Positions 1 to 10,194 of a stretch of DNA of 64,000 nucleotides are shown here, in pieces. The notes beneath the pieces are model-generated. The model did not search any database and had not been told where the DNA came from. It saw nothing but the letters and a program-made list of their open reading frames with translations. Each line of letters starts with the position of its first letter. Within the stretch, counting starts at the first letter, position 1. Source of the DNA: Syngnathus acus (Eukaryota; Chordata; Actinopteri; Syngnathiformes; Syngnathidae); assembly GCF_901709675.1 (NCBI RefSeq), contig NC_051103.1, positions 235,501 through 299,500 of the forward strand, given 5' to 3'. Both the position numbers and the translations under genes were made by a program.

Positions 1-436
1 ACATAGACAAAAAATTGACAATTATTCTCAAAGCATCCCCTGATCGTAAGCTCCCAAAAGGGCAAGGAAAAACTCAAAAAACCCCTACCAGGGGAAAATG
101 AGAAAACTTGAGAAGGGACCACAGATGGAAGGATCCCCCTTTCAGGATCACCAGGCTGCAATGGATGCAGAGAGGGCACATAAAGTACATAATATGAAAA
201 TCAATGAAAAAGTGGATGTCCAAGTCAAAGCGAAGAGCTGCCGGAGGTGCTCTCGATTGTCCTGGCAGTGTCTTCAAGGAGGGTAAGATGCAGTTCCCTG
301 ATCCTGAATTGGTCCACGAGAATCCAGATAGCCGCTGTCAGCTTGGTTGCCACCTAATCACCTCCCCAGCCGGTGGGGGGAGGGGGGATGGGGTGAGGGA
401 GCGAAAACAAACTCCAGCCGAATCGGCCACTACAGG
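1..436. repeat. Unclassified dispersed repeat or unique sequence
   Basis: No protein homology is recognised. The text resembles the non-coding part of a fish retroposon (repeated small purine-rich phrases such as the context around 100-200), but this is an impression only. The short ORFs here have no recognisable domains and I do not call genes. Confidence 0.25.
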
Positions 437-565
437 TTAATTAAAGGCCACATCATAGAAATGTGTCTTTAAACGTGTCTTAAATGTTTCTAGTGAGGTA
501 GCAGTTCTAATATCCATTGGTAGGGCATTCCAAAGCTCTGGAGCCCGAATAGAAAATGTTCTAGA
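437..565 (-). pseudogene. LINE reverse-transcriptase C-terminal fragment
   Basis: Read on the minus strand, the last ~43 residues of the ORF contain the phrase WNALPMDIRTATSLETFK, typical of the extreme C-terminus of CR1/L2-type fish LINE reverse transcriptases. The upstream part of the same open frame (above 565) is not LINE: it reads through the terminus of a hAT-like repeat, so the ORF is a chimera of two repeats. Only the tail of the LINE is present. Confidence 0.6.
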
Positions 566-568
566 CCA

Positions 569-950
569 GGGGTGGGCAAACTTTTTGACTTGCGGGCCGA
601 ACTGGGTTCTAAATTTGGACCGGAGGGCCGAACCAGGAGCAGATGGATGTACTGTTTGTGTGAAGTAATATAAACGACCTGTAAAAGTCATTGCATAAAA
701 GGTTTTGGCCTTTAGTAGGTAGTAAAGCATGGATATTCAAAAAAAGTTTTTTGAAAACAAATGCATTTATTAACAGCATTAAAAATAAAAATAAAAAATC
801 ACAAAAAAACTGCTATCAGTGATTCTCATAAAATACGACACTGTTATTATGAATAACAGTCTCCATCACTTCAGTGCCTGCAGGTCAGATTAATGAAAGA
901 TGTTTATCTTATGAGATCACATCAAACGGCAAACATTCTGACCAAATATA
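569..950. mobile_element. hAT-like terminal fragment
   Basis: It begins with the CAGGGGTGGGCAAACT phrase followed by GC-rich text with 'cgggccgaa' repeats, the usual end of a large class of vertebrate hAT non-autonomous elements. The opposite end is not found, so the copy is truncated. The inner part is AT-rich and holds no gene. Confidence 0.5.
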
Positions 951-999
951 TCATCTTGAAGAATCGGTGAAAGCATACATCCAAATAAAGTAATCAAAA

Positions 1000-1140
1000 C
1001 GGCAACACGGTGAGGGGTATCTGAAAAACCTTTGATGCTGGACATAGAATAATGCATTACAGTAGTCCAGGCGGGACGTGATGAACACATGTATAATAGT
1101 TTCCGCATCACCGGTCGAGAGGATCGGACGAATCTTAGCA
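1000..1140 (-). pseudogene. LINE RT fragment next to the Tc1-like pseudogene
   Basis: On the minus strand the translation contains ETIIHVFITSRLDYCNALF, the well-known region downstream of the RT domain in CR1/L2-like LINEs. It is directly fused to the Tc1-like transposase fragment at about 1140, so one element inserted into or replaced part of the other. Confidence 0.6.
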
Positions 1141-2442
1141 ATAACCTCCAGATACTGTCTGCATACTCTTGCCACATGAGGCCGGGCATTGTAGTGGATC
1201 AGGAGGAACCCAGGACCTACTGCACCAGCGTAGGGTCTGACCATGGGTGCAAGGATTTCATCCCGATACCTAATGGCAGTCAGACTGCCGTTCACTAGCC
1301 TGTAGAGTAGGGGTGTCCAAACTTTTTGCAAGGAGGGCCATATTTAGTAACGTGAAGGGGCCCGGGGGCCAATATCTCCCGGGGGGGGTGGGGGGGTGCT
1401 AGTGGGACGTCCAGCGCTGCGCGTTCCCTTCTCTTTCGGGGGGGGTGCTAGAGGGACGTCCAGCGCTGCGCGTTCCCTTCTCTTCCGGGGGGGGGGGGTG
1501 CTAGTGGGACGTCCAACGCTGCGCGTTACCTTCTCTTCCGGGGTGGGGGGGGTAATCGGACGTCAAGCGCAGCGCGTTCGCTTCTCTCCCGGGGGGGGAG
1601 GCGGCTAGTGTGACGTCAAATCAAACGCTGCGGACGTCAAGCGCTTTGTGTGGCGGGCTCCATCTAGTGTGGAAACTGAGAAGTGCTCAAGCTGTTGTGC
1701 GGGCCACATTCAATTATGTTTTCAGAATTTGCTGCGGGCCAATAAAAACTGGCCCGCGGGCCGCAGTTGGCCCGCGGGCCGTAGTTTGGACACCCCTACT
1801 GTAGCGGTCTGTTTGTCCCTCCATGGAAATGCCCCCCCAGACCATCACTGACCCACCACCAAACCGGTCATGCTGAATGATGTTGCAGGCAGCATAGCGC
1901 TCTCCTTGGCTTCTCCAGATCCTTTCTCGTCTATCACAGGTGCTCAGGGTAAACCTGCTCTCATCTGTGAAAAGCCAGTGGCGGAATTGCCAATTCTGGT
2001 GTTCTATGGCAAATGCCAATCGAGCTCCACGGTGCTGAGCAATGAGCACAGGGCACACGACAGGACGTTGTGCCCTGAGGCCACCCTCGTGAAGTCAGTT
2101 TCTGACTGTTAGGGCAGAGACATTCACACCAGTAGCCTGCTGGAGGTCATTCTGTAGGGCTCGGGCAGTGCTCAACCTGTTCCTCCTTGCACAAAGCAGC
2201 ATATATCGGTCCTGCTGATGGAATGAGGACCGTCTACGGCCCTGTCCAGCTCTCCTAGAGTAACTGCCTGTCTCTTGGAATCTCCTCCATGCTCTGGAGA
2301 TTGTCCTGGGAGACACATCAAATCTTCTTGCAACAGCACGCATGGATGTGCCATCCTGGAGGAGTTGGACAATCTGCGCAACTTCAGGAGGTTTAAGAAA
2401 TCGCCTCATGCTCCCAGTAATGACTCTAGCTATAGCCAACAC
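1140..2442 (-). pseudogene. Tc1/mariner-like transposase, broken
   Basis: The minus-strand fragments line up as one Tc1-type transposase. The N-terminal helix-turn-helix part (2442 to 2095) contains [11 protein letters not shown] and [16 protein letters not shown]. The DDE part starts at 2058 with FTDESRF (first catalytic Asp) and SVMVWGGIS, and continues after a 491-bp insertion with LLIHYNARPHVA, where the second Asp of the usual QDNA motif is not conserved (HYNA). The N-terminal and DDE parts lie in different reading registers, and the third acidic block is missing. The right end of the element probably extends to about 2700. It is a dead copy. Confidence 0.75.
1308..1798. mobile_element. 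hAT-type MITE inserted in the Tc1-like transposase
   Basis: The ends are inverted repeats: TAGGGGTGTCCAAACTTT on the left and the reverse complement of GTAGTTTGGACACCCCTA on the right. An 8-bp target duplication flanks it (CTGTAGAG at 1300-1307, CTGTAGCG at 1799-1806; 7 of 8 match), as expected for hAT transposition. The interior has several ~75-bp GC-rich tandem units (1381-1600) and no transposase. Removing it restores the Tc1 transposase reading across the junction. Confidence 0.85.
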
Positions 2443-3107
2443 TTGTGGAAAAACTGTTAAAAAAGATCAAGAGGAGGAAATGGCCTCCACCTGCAAAAGC
2501 AGTCCTGTTTTCGGGACCATTTCGTTGTTGCCCCTCTAGTGCACCTGTTGTTAATTCCATCAACACCAATGCAGCTGAAACTGATTAACAACCCCCTCTG
2601 CCATGTACCTGACCAAAACCTTATCAGAAAAGTCAAATTGAATTCATGCCATACCCTGATAAAAAACTGTTCCTTTAATTTTTTTGAGCGGTGTATGTCA
2701 TATATTATCATTATATTCCATGTATCTAAGTGTGGAAAATCTTTCCAGTATATGACAGTTTGACCTTGTGCTCATGACTTGGGAGCGTGTGGCTGGCTAA
2801 GGAACACATGATTGGAGTCATGAGTAGCGTCAAACAATAAACTCCTTGGTTAGCTAGTCATGAGTAGATCATGAGATGGTTGAAGTCGACAAACATCTTG
2901 GTTAACGTAAAGTCATGAGTGCGCCATGAGAGTTCTATCAAAATCTCAATATCTGTCAGAAAATTCTTTTTTTTTTTTCTTTCTTAAAAACGTTCAGCTT
3001 TAGGAGTCAAAATGGATTAGTGTTTGGAGCAGTTCAGACTGAAATGCATCTCTATCTCTCCAAAATTGAATTTTCTGTGCTTTGTGATTGTTCAGACTAC
3101 ACAAGAG
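2443..3107. other. Tc1-like 3' part, then sequence with no recognised gene
   Basis: To about 2700 the sequence is probably the remaining terminus of the Tc1-like element (TTTTTTGAGCGGTGTAT near the end). From there to 3107 I see only low-complexity and intronic sequence, with a loosely repeated 'catgagt' phrase between 2760 and 2930. Confidence 0.4.
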
Positions 3108-3890
3108 TAGGGATGCACCGGAAATTCGGCCACCGAAAATTTTCGGCCGAAAATGACCCAAAAGTGCATTTTCGGTTTTTGGCCGAAAGACCTAAATCAC
3201 CGAAACAACACGGCCGAAACTTGTGATGACGTGAGCAAACAGCGCAGCCAGCACGCGGGAAAACGGGATAAGAGCCAGCATGTCTGCGGTGTGGACTGAT
3301 TTCACTATCTCAGAGAAAGACCCACGGATAGCGATTTGCTAAACATGCAATGCTGAAATTTCAAGAGGTGGTGCATCTGCAAAAAGTTTCTCCACGTCTG
3401 GTTTAATTCATCACCTGAAATCCAAACATCCCGTTCGCCATTCTGAATATGAGAAGAAGGCGACACAGAAAAGGAAACTGACACCGAGCACGCCCACTCC
3501 GTCTGTGGCGGATGTTTTTATAAGAGAACATATTTAATTTTACAGTCTTTCAGCAGGCCAGTCAGTTATAAGCCTGTAAATTATTATTTAATGTACACAT
3601 GAGTGGGGTCAAGTTAAACATTTTATTTTTATTTTATTTTATTTTTGAATTTTAATTTATATTGTGCATTGTTGTAATGTCAGTGCTAAATAAATATTTT
3701 CATACTTTTGTAACTGGTTTATTGCAATGCCTTGATTTTAGTGATGTTAGTACACATGTAGCCATAAATGCTGTGGTTCTAATAACTGACAATCATTTCT
3801 TTCGGTGTTTCGGTTTTCGGTTTTCGGCCTTGGTTTCCTCATTTTTGGTTTTCGGTTTCGGCCAAGAATTGTTATTTCGGTGCATCCCTA
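3108..3890 (+). mobile_element. hAT element remnant with BED zinc-finger coding piece
   Basis: The terminal inverted repeats are TAGGGATGCACCGGAAATTC and the reverse complement of TTATTTCGGTGCATCCCTA. A perfect 8-bp target duplication CACAAGAG flanks it (3100-3107 and 3891-3898). On the + strand around 3281-3490 it still encodes the start of a transposase with a BED-type zinc finger: a Trp-Thr-Asp-Phe start, a CxxC pair (disturbed by a stop just before it) and an HHLKSKHP motif. The catalytic domain has been deleted, so the copy is non-autonomous. Confidence 0.85.
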
Positions 3891-4025
3891 CACAAGAGCC
3901 ATCCATTTTCAAAGTGGATGGGCTAAAAATTTTATTTTTGCTGGCTGTCTAAAAGCAGTCTAAGAGACAAGTGCTTGGGTCACCTGTGTATATAATATTT
4001 TGAGAGATATGTTTTATTTCTCTAG

Positions 4026-4135
4026 AGTCTGGAATATCTGCCCAAGTAGTGGCAGCCATTGACATAAACACAACTGCAAATCAGGTCTACAGGCACAATT
4101 TCCCGGGCACCCCACTCTGGAACAGAACCATTGAG
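4026..4135 (+). CDS. trdmt1: TRDMT1 (DNMT2) exon carrying the AIDIN motif
   Basis: This exon encodes part of the SAM-binding Rossmann fold of tRNA (cytosine-38-C5) methyltransferase, which methylates tRNA-Asp. The translation contains AQVVAAIDINTTANQVYRHN, matching the vertebrate DNMT2 segment after the first glycine-rich motif; the Asp of AIDIN is the expected SAM-ribose contact. The acceptor is TTTCTCTAG before 4026 and the donor is GAG|GTAGGT at 4136. The exon enters with two bases of a codon and leaves in phase 0. The preceding exon (translation start and motif I) is not in the window. It lies 83 bp upstream of the next exon. Confidence 0.9.
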
Positions 4136-4218
4136 GTAGGTAGCACTCAAATCATTAGAAAGTTAGGTCTGAAATATAATTCATTTCACATGAGGCCTTC
4201 TTTACTTTTCTTTCTTAG

Positions 4219-4295
4219 GGCATATCGCTTGATGAGTTTAAAAACTTGCAGTTTGACATGATTTTGATGAGTCCTCCTTGTCAACCTTTTACCAG
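4219..4295 (+). CDS. trdmt1: TRDMT1 (DNMT2) exon with catalytic PPC motif
   Basis: This exon encodes motif IV of the methyltransferase: MSPPCQPFTR contains the catalytic cysteine that attacks C6 of the target cytosine. The acceptor TTTCTTAG precedes 4219 and the donor AG|GTATGC follows 4295. It enters in phase 0 and leaves with two bases of an Arg codon, matching the phase of the exon at 29183. The following intron runs from 4296 to 29182 (about 24.9 kb) and holds the complete Polinton plus many other repeats. Confidence 0.93.
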
Positions 4296-4784
4296 GTATG
4301 CCCTGATCTACTTATTTAATTCTAACAGCACAAAACCTTTAAAATACCGTCTTTCTGTATTATGGGCCCATCTATCAGGGATGAGAATTTTCCACGGATC
4401 CGCGGATGTCTGTGTTTTTTTCCGTAGAAAGTATCATTTCGTGAATTGTGTAAATCTGTTGAGAAAATGTTGTTAATATATGGGGGGGGGAGGGTGTAGG
4501 GAAGCGGCCGGCCAGCTGGCCGGGCAACGTTAGCCTCGGCGACTCGCGAGCATTCGCCCGCCGGCCGCGACGGCATCTTACAGAAATCAGCTTGCCTCTG
4601 TGAACCTAACTATCTGGCAGCAGTGATGCGACAACATCCGCCTTATTTTCGGCAGCATTTTGGCGCTACTTTCGTCACATCATTTCCACTTGTAAACTTA
4701 ACTTGCGCGGAGAATTAAGTGTTTTTACACCGCCACAATGTGAATTTGCGATTGGGTTTTCATCACTTATTTAGTTAGATAGCT
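4296..4784. other. Intron start; no gene recognised
   Basis: No coding signal is recognised. A GC-rich patch at 4495-4575 and a G-run at 4481-4490 look like repeat debris. The text around 4380-4470 is probably a decayed DNA-transposon end. Confidence 0.4.
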
Positions 4785-5443
4785 GTAACCTCGGTTTTCG
4801 ACCACAATCCGTTCCAGAAGGCGGTTCGAGAAGTGCATCGGTCGAATTCCGAATCTATTTTTCCCATTACAAATAATAGAAAAAAAAATTATCCGTTCCA
4901 AGACTAAAAAAAATGCCTTTTTTAAGCATTTTTTCATTTGCGCATTTTTGTCCGATCGCGCAACGGCAGCGCACCGCCGAACGCGCAACCGTAGCGCGCC
5001 GCCGAACGCGCAACTGCACCGTTGGTCGCATTATTGTGACAGAGCCGTCGCTGAAATTTAGAAAATATTTTTAAAGTCCTGATGTACTTTCCAAAATTTA
5101 AGTGGACCTCAGTGCGCAGGGAGCTTAATTTGGTCCGATCGCGCAACCGCAGCGCGCCAGGCGCTCACTGTCGCATTGCTTTAAGAGCGTCTTTGTGTTT
5201 TAGGATGGCTTTACTGCTCCCACTTGCTTTTTTTGGAGGCATGATTAGGGGTTAATACAATCCTCAAAGTAACGAAAATACAATAAAGAACGGAGTCAGT
5301 CGCAATCCGGGCCGTGCGGTCGGGTTTTCTCGGGTCCTTTCAGCTCATCTTGCGAGGTTCAACCTACAAATTTTGTTCGACAACCGAAGCAAAAAAATCT
5401 CGAATTTTTCGTTCGAATTCCGATTTGTTCGAGAACCGGGATG
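4785..5443. mobile_element. MITE-like element with tandem GC-rich core
   Basis: The left text CTCGGTTTTCGACCACAATC and the right text ending GTTCGAGAACCGGGAT are imperfect inverted repeats (both contain CGGTT and TCGAA-rich arms). Inside are tandem phrases of about 28 bp built on CGCGCAACxGCAGCGC, at 4955-5015 and 5140-5165. No transposase is seen. The boundaries are approximate. Confidence 0.5.
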
Positions 5444-5579
5444 TATATATAGGACTGTCTCAGAAAATTAGAATATTGTGATAAAGCTCTTTATTTTCTG
5501 TAATGCAGTTATAAAAACAAAAATGTCATACATTCTGGATTCATTACAAATCAACTGAAATATTGCAAGCCTTTTATTA

Positions 5580-6137
5580 CCGTTTTTTTCAATGTATAAT
5601 GCGCAAAATTTAACTAATTTATTGCCCTAAAATCTGGGGTGCGCATTATACATGGGTACAATTTTTCTTTTTTTTTTTTTTTTTTTTTTTTTGACACGTC
5701 AGCTATATAAAGGCGAGAGTTCAGTTCTCTACCTAAATGCGTATTACAGGTAATATTTTATTTCACAACACTTTGCCTTGTTCCTTTCTTCTCTGCTGTT
5801 CACTTCAAACACGCTCCATACGAACACAATGCTCTCGTATCAGACGCTTGCTCGATCACCTGCTCGTTTGCTGTCACAATGTACCCTACACAAATCCGAA
5901 ACATTTCTTCGCTATCGAGTTTGCTAGCGCATGCGCAGTGATACTGACCGGCAGAATAACAACCGGTTGTTCCCAAAGATGATCTTTTTTCTGAAATAAT
6001 TTTACGTTTACGGACTTAAGTAGGAGTCAAAATTTGGGTGCGTATTATACATGGGTACAGGCTTTTTTCCAGCATCGACATGCCATTTATAGGGTGCGTA
6101 TTATACATGGGAGCGCATTATACATGGAAAAAAACGG
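5580..6137. mobile_element. TA-target MITE nested in the Tc1-like arm
   Basis: The ends are CCGTTTTTTTCAATGTATAA and the reverse complement of TACATGGAAAAAAACGG, flanked by TA on both sides (5578-5579, 6138-6139). Internal sub-repeats of the phrase 'gcattatacatgg' occur near both ends. Removing it rejoins the left arm of the Tc1-like element so that it matches the right arm. It carries a T-run at 5665-5693. Confidence 0.8.
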
Positions 6138-6372
6138 TATATAGTGCTGATTATGGCATACAGCTTAAGAAAACTCAAATAACCTATCTCAAAATATTAG
6201 ACTATTTCCTCAGACCAAGTAAAAAAAAAAGATTTATAACAGCAAAACAAAATCAAACATTTGAAAATGTCCATTAATGCACTCAGTACTTGGTTGGGAA
6301 TCCTTTTGTACGGATTACTGCAACCAATGCTGCGTGGCATGGAGACAATCAGCCTGTGGCATTGCTGAGGTG

Positions 6373-7253
6373 TTAAGCCCAGGATGCTTCAATAGCGGTC
6401 TTTAGCTCATTTGCATTGTTGGGTCTGGTGTTTTTCAGCTTCTTCTTCACAATACCCCACAAATTTTGTGTGGGGTTCAGGTCAGGGGAATTGGCAGGCC
6501 AATCGAGGACAGTAATGCCATAGTCAGTACACCATTTACTGGTGGTTTTGGCACTGGGCAGGTGCCAGATCATGCTGGAAAATGAAATCATCATCTCCAT
6601 ATAGCTTTTCAGCAGACAGAAGCATGTAGTACTCTAAAATCTGCATTTACTCGGACTTGATGAAACACAGTGGACCAACACCAGCAGCTGACATGGCTCC
6701 CCAAACAATAGCTGACTGTGGGAACTTCAAACTGGTTTCAAGCAACTTGGATTTTGCTCCTCTCCAGCCTTTCTCCAGACTCTGGCGCCTTGACTTCCAA
6801 ATGAAATACAAAATTTGCTTTCGTCTGAAAAGAGGACTTTGGACCACTCTGCAACTGTCCAGTGTTTCTTTTCCATAGCCCAAGTTAGACGCTTCAGAAG
6901 TGGCTTGACCATGGGAATACGGCTATTGTAGGCCATTTCCCGGACACGTCTGTGTCAGTGGCTTTTGATACCTGGACTCCAGCTTCGGTCCACTGTTTTT
7001 GAAGCTCCCCCAAATTCTGGAAGCGACTCTTCACAATGCTGTTAAGGCTGCGGTTATCTCTCTTGGTTGTGCAGCGTTTCATGCCACATTTCCCCCTTCC
7101 AACAGACTTTTTGTGGATGTGCTTTGAAACTGCACTTTGTGAACAGCTTGCTCTTTGAGAAATTTCTTTTTGTGTCTTACTGTCCTGATGGAGGGTGTCA
7201 ATGATGGTCCTCTGGACAGCAGTCAGATCAGCAGTCTTCCCCATACTTGTCAT
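6373..7253 (-). pseudogene. Tc1-like transposase pseudogene
   Basis: The start at 7253 (MTSMGKTADLT) is followed by a helix-turn-helix region with SQSAVSKHIHKKS. The frame then changes several times. KVLFSDESKF gives the first catalytic Asp, WGAMSAAGVGPL the usual conserved loop, and DWPANSPDLNPTQNLWG the C-terminal catalytic block. In active Tc1-like enzymes that block normally reads NPIENLW; here the catalytic Glu position is Gln. The second Asp region is also disrupted by frameshift. The product cannot be active. Confidence 0.85.
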
Positions 7254-7574
7254 TTAGTTTACTGAACCAAGCTGAGTGTTTTTCAAGGCTCAGGAAACCC
7301 TTGCAGGTGTTTCGAGTTAATTAGACCATTCAAGTGATTAGTTGAATACCCTACTAGTATACTTTTACATGATATTCTAATATTTTGAGATAGGATATTT
7401 GAGTTTTCTTAAGCTGTATGCCATAATCAACAATATTAAAATAATGAAAGGCTTGCAATATTTCAGTTGATTTGTAATGAATCCAGAATGTATGAAATTT
7501 TTGATTTTTAAATTGCATTACAGAAAATAAAGAACTTTATCACAATATTCCAATTTTCTGAGATAGTCCTGTAT

Positions 7575-8593
7575 ATATCAACATCTGATATATATCATCG
7601 CCCCCCCCCCAGAATGCTGGCTACTTTTCAGTGTTTTTTCACATTTGCCATTCTCATCCTTGTAATATGACAATTACAATCTTTCTGGCTGAGCAAAATG
7701 TGTATGTGTGAGGAAGGGATGGGTTGATGTTCACGTGTGCCCATGTGTATGATGTGGCTCTTTGCTCTTTGTCTGGTTGGCCACTTCTGGTCAAGAAATA
7801 CACCGTGTTGGTCGTAAATTTATGTGCATAATGGTCTTAAGAGGTCTTAGAAAGGTCTTGAATTCCACTTACTCAAACCTAAAAGAATCCTGCGTTTGTA
7901 AATTTCCATCTTTAGAAGGTAGGTTTATTTTATTTTTCAAGTTCTTTTTCGCGTTCTGCGTGAGGTGTGTTCAATAACTTCTCACACAGTCGGAAAACAT
8001 TAATTGCACCAGAAAGTAATGACGAGTGAAGCATACAACAATTTGTTCGCTTGATTTTTTCTGTCTTCTCTGGGATATTTTTAGCAAGTGTAGAAAATCA
8101 GAGCAGGTTCTCCCTTCCTAAGCAAAGCTCGGAGGTCAAGAATAAAGTGAGATTTATGTTTTGTTATAAAGGTTTGAAAAAGCAAAAATAAATCTTTTGT
8201 TTTCTGTGTTTTACACAGTCATAAGGCAAAAAGTGTAACTTTGAGATAGTCCAGTATGCAGTATTTGCATTTACCGTAATTTCACTTTTTCACATTTCAG
8301 TTCTCACTAGGAAGCATATTAATATAGTGTAGTATAGTGTAACAAACCAGGCAGGGCAACCAAGTGCAGCACGAATTACGTTTATACAGTGGGGCAAAAG
8401 AGCCCCAAAACATCAGAGGAGATCTGCATGAAGGAATGGGCCAAAATACCAATAACAGTGTGTGGAAATCCTTGTGAAAACTTACAGAAAACGTATGACC
8501 TCTTGTCGTTGCCAACAAAGGGTATATAACAAATTATTAATATGAACTTTTGTTATTGACCAAATACCTTTTTTCCACCATCATTTGCAAATA
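7575..8593. other. trdmt1 intron; no gene recognised
   Basis: A C-run lies at 7602-7611. A fish-repeat-like stretch around 7840-7920 (AAGGTCTTGAATTCC) has no assigned class. I see no exon with plausible splice sites and no RNA gene. Confidence 0.4.
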
Positions 8594-8894
8594 CCGTAAT
8601 TTTCGGACTATAAGTCGCTCCGGAGTACAAGTCGTACCAGCCATAAAATGCCCAAAAAAGTGAAAAAAAAACATATATAAGTCGCTCCGGAGTATAAGTC
8701 GCATTTTGGGGGGCAATTTATTCGACAATATCCAACACCAAGAACAGTCATGAACGAGCAACAACAGGCTAAACGATAGGTATGCTAACGTTACATAAAC
8801 ACAAACGAAGAGCTGAGAACGGCCCTGACGTAACATTCAGAGTTATTTTAAAAAAACTATTACATAAATAACACGTTTATAAAACCATCCGTGT

Positions 8895-8900
8895 CACTCT
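8895..8900. repeat. Polinton target-site duplication, left
   Basis: CACTCT immediately precedes the AG that starts the element; the same hexamer is at 25280-25285. A 6-bp duplication is the hallmark of Polinton integration. Confidence 0.95.
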
Positions 8901-9308
8901 AGAGAGTTAAACAATGCACTTAACCTTTGATGTTATTGTTATGCAAATGAGGCAGGTGGATGCACTACCCCCATGATACCGCTAGGGGGCGTTGCAGGTG
9001 TTTTCGTTGTTATGTAAATGTTGCAGGTGTCTTCGTTGTTATGTAAAGATGCAGGTGTCTTCGTTGTTATGTAAAGATGCAGGTGTATGTCTATTGTTTT
9101 GTAAATGTTGTAGGGTGGGTGCAGTGTCACCATGATACCGCTAGGGGGCGCTATCTTGGTGTTACGGTGAGGGGGGGCATGTACAGGTGTGTTTTTAAGG
9201 GGTGAGGGGTGGGCCTACTGCTGGTATATTTAAGGTGGGGTTATTTGGGAAGACACGCCAGCACATGAGCTCTGATCAGAGAGTGCACAAAAAGTTGGAG
9301 AGCGTCAA
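8901..9308 (+). repeat. Left terminal inverted repeat of the Polinton
   Basis: This 408-bp arm is, by eye, an exact reverse complement of 24872-25279. It contains three or four imperfect ~27-bp sub-repeats of the phrase TTCGTTGTTATGTAAA (9002-9110), two copies of CCATGATACCGCTAGGGGGC, a TATA-type promoter (9216-9240) and a start codon at 9265. The short ORFs visible in both arms on the opposite strand have no support as genes. Confidence 0.95.
9216..9240 (+). promoter_or_regulatory. Promoter module, left TIR copy
   Basis: It contains CTGCTGGTATATTTAAGG with the TATA-like core at 9225-9232, followed 33 bp later by an ATG at 9265. The same module occurs at 10719-10743 and, inverted, at 24940-24964. 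In this copy the downstream reading frame ends after about 33 codons, so it may have lost its gene. Confidence 0.65.
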
Positions 9309-9326
9309 GAATTGTTTGTCATCTAT

Positions 9327-9397
9327 GTCAGCAAATACAGTTATATCTGCATGATATTACATTCACATTACATCATGTTTTATATGATAATCTTAGT

Positions 9398-9435
<38 letters not shown>

Positions 9436-9474
9436 CTAGTATAAATAGTAGCATGACTTGCCTTTAACCATCTC
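9327..9474 (-). repeat. Diverged direct copy of the right-end intron 1 region
   Basis: This segment matches 24744-24864 in the same orientation, although the flanking terminal repeats are inverted. It carries differences, including an (ATT)n expansion at 9401-9434 and a changed splice-donor equivalent (the GTAAGT of the right copy reads GCAAGT here). Confidence 0.85.
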
Positions 9475-9505
9475 CATATCGACAGATGTGTTTTTTTTTT
9501 TTTTT

Positions 9506-9901
9506 TGCAAATGACGTAGAGGGTGCAATGTCACCAAGATAACACCAGGGGGGTGTTGTAAGGTGTTTTGGTGGGGGGCGTGTCCAGGTGTTTTTTTTTT
9601 TTTTTTTTTTTTTTTTGCAAATGACGTAGGGAGTGCAATGTCACCAAGATAACGCTAGGGGGCGCTGTAAGGTGCTTTGGTGAGGGGGGCGTGTCCAGGT
9701 GTTTTTTGTTTTTTTTGCAAATGACGTAGGGGGGTGCAATGTCACCAAGATAACGCTAGGGGGCTCTGTAAGGTGCTTTGGTGAGGGGGTGTGTCCAGTT
9801 TTTTTTTTTTTTTTTTTTTTTTGCAAATGACGTAGGGGGTGCAATGTCGCCAAGATAACGCTAGGGGGCTCTGTAAGGTGCTTTGGTGAGGGGGTGTGTC
9901 C

Positions 9902-9944
<43 letters not shown>

Positions 9945-9950
9945 AGAGAC
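9506..9950. repeat. Tandem array derived from the inverted-repeat motif
   Basis: Four units of about 100-110 bp start with TGCAAATGACGTAG (9506, 9616, 9716, 9822). Each ends in a long T-run and contains ACGCTAGGGGGC, a relative of the terminal-repeat phrase ACCGCTAGGGGGC. The poly-lysine ORFs seen on the opposite strand are artefacts of the T-runs. Confidence 0.85.
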
Positions 9951-10107
9951 TGAAGATCAGAATTACAGTCAAAGGTGCTATGTTGGGGCATGTTTGAAGA
10001 TTACAATTACAATCAGTGTTGAAACATGTTGGAACATGTCTGAAGATTACAATTACAGTCAGAGTTGACCCTACGTAAAATATGTCAGAAGGCACGTTGT
10101 AGTTTTT

Positions 10108-10194
<87 letters not shown>

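Larger units (their letters stand above)
5450..7574 (-). mobile_element. Tc1/mariner-like element, full length but dead
   Basis: Long terminal inverted repeats of roughly 190 bp face each other. The left end starts CTGTCTCAGAAAATTAGAAT and the right end is its near reverse complement near 7540-7570. The phrase GGCATACAGCTTAAGAAAAC is found in both arms. A 558-bp MITE is nested in the left arm (5580-6137). The internal transposase (minus strand) is frameshifted. Confidence 0.85.

Noticed and set aside
8939-9133. 64-aa ORF present identically in both ends of the Polinton
   Set aside because: It is a translation of the inverted-repeat sub-repeats; low complexity, no promoter in that direction and present twice only because the repeats are copies.
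9641-10095. Two ~116-aa ORFs with long Lys runs
   Set aside because: They read through T-runs of the tandem array on the opposite strand; no real protein content.
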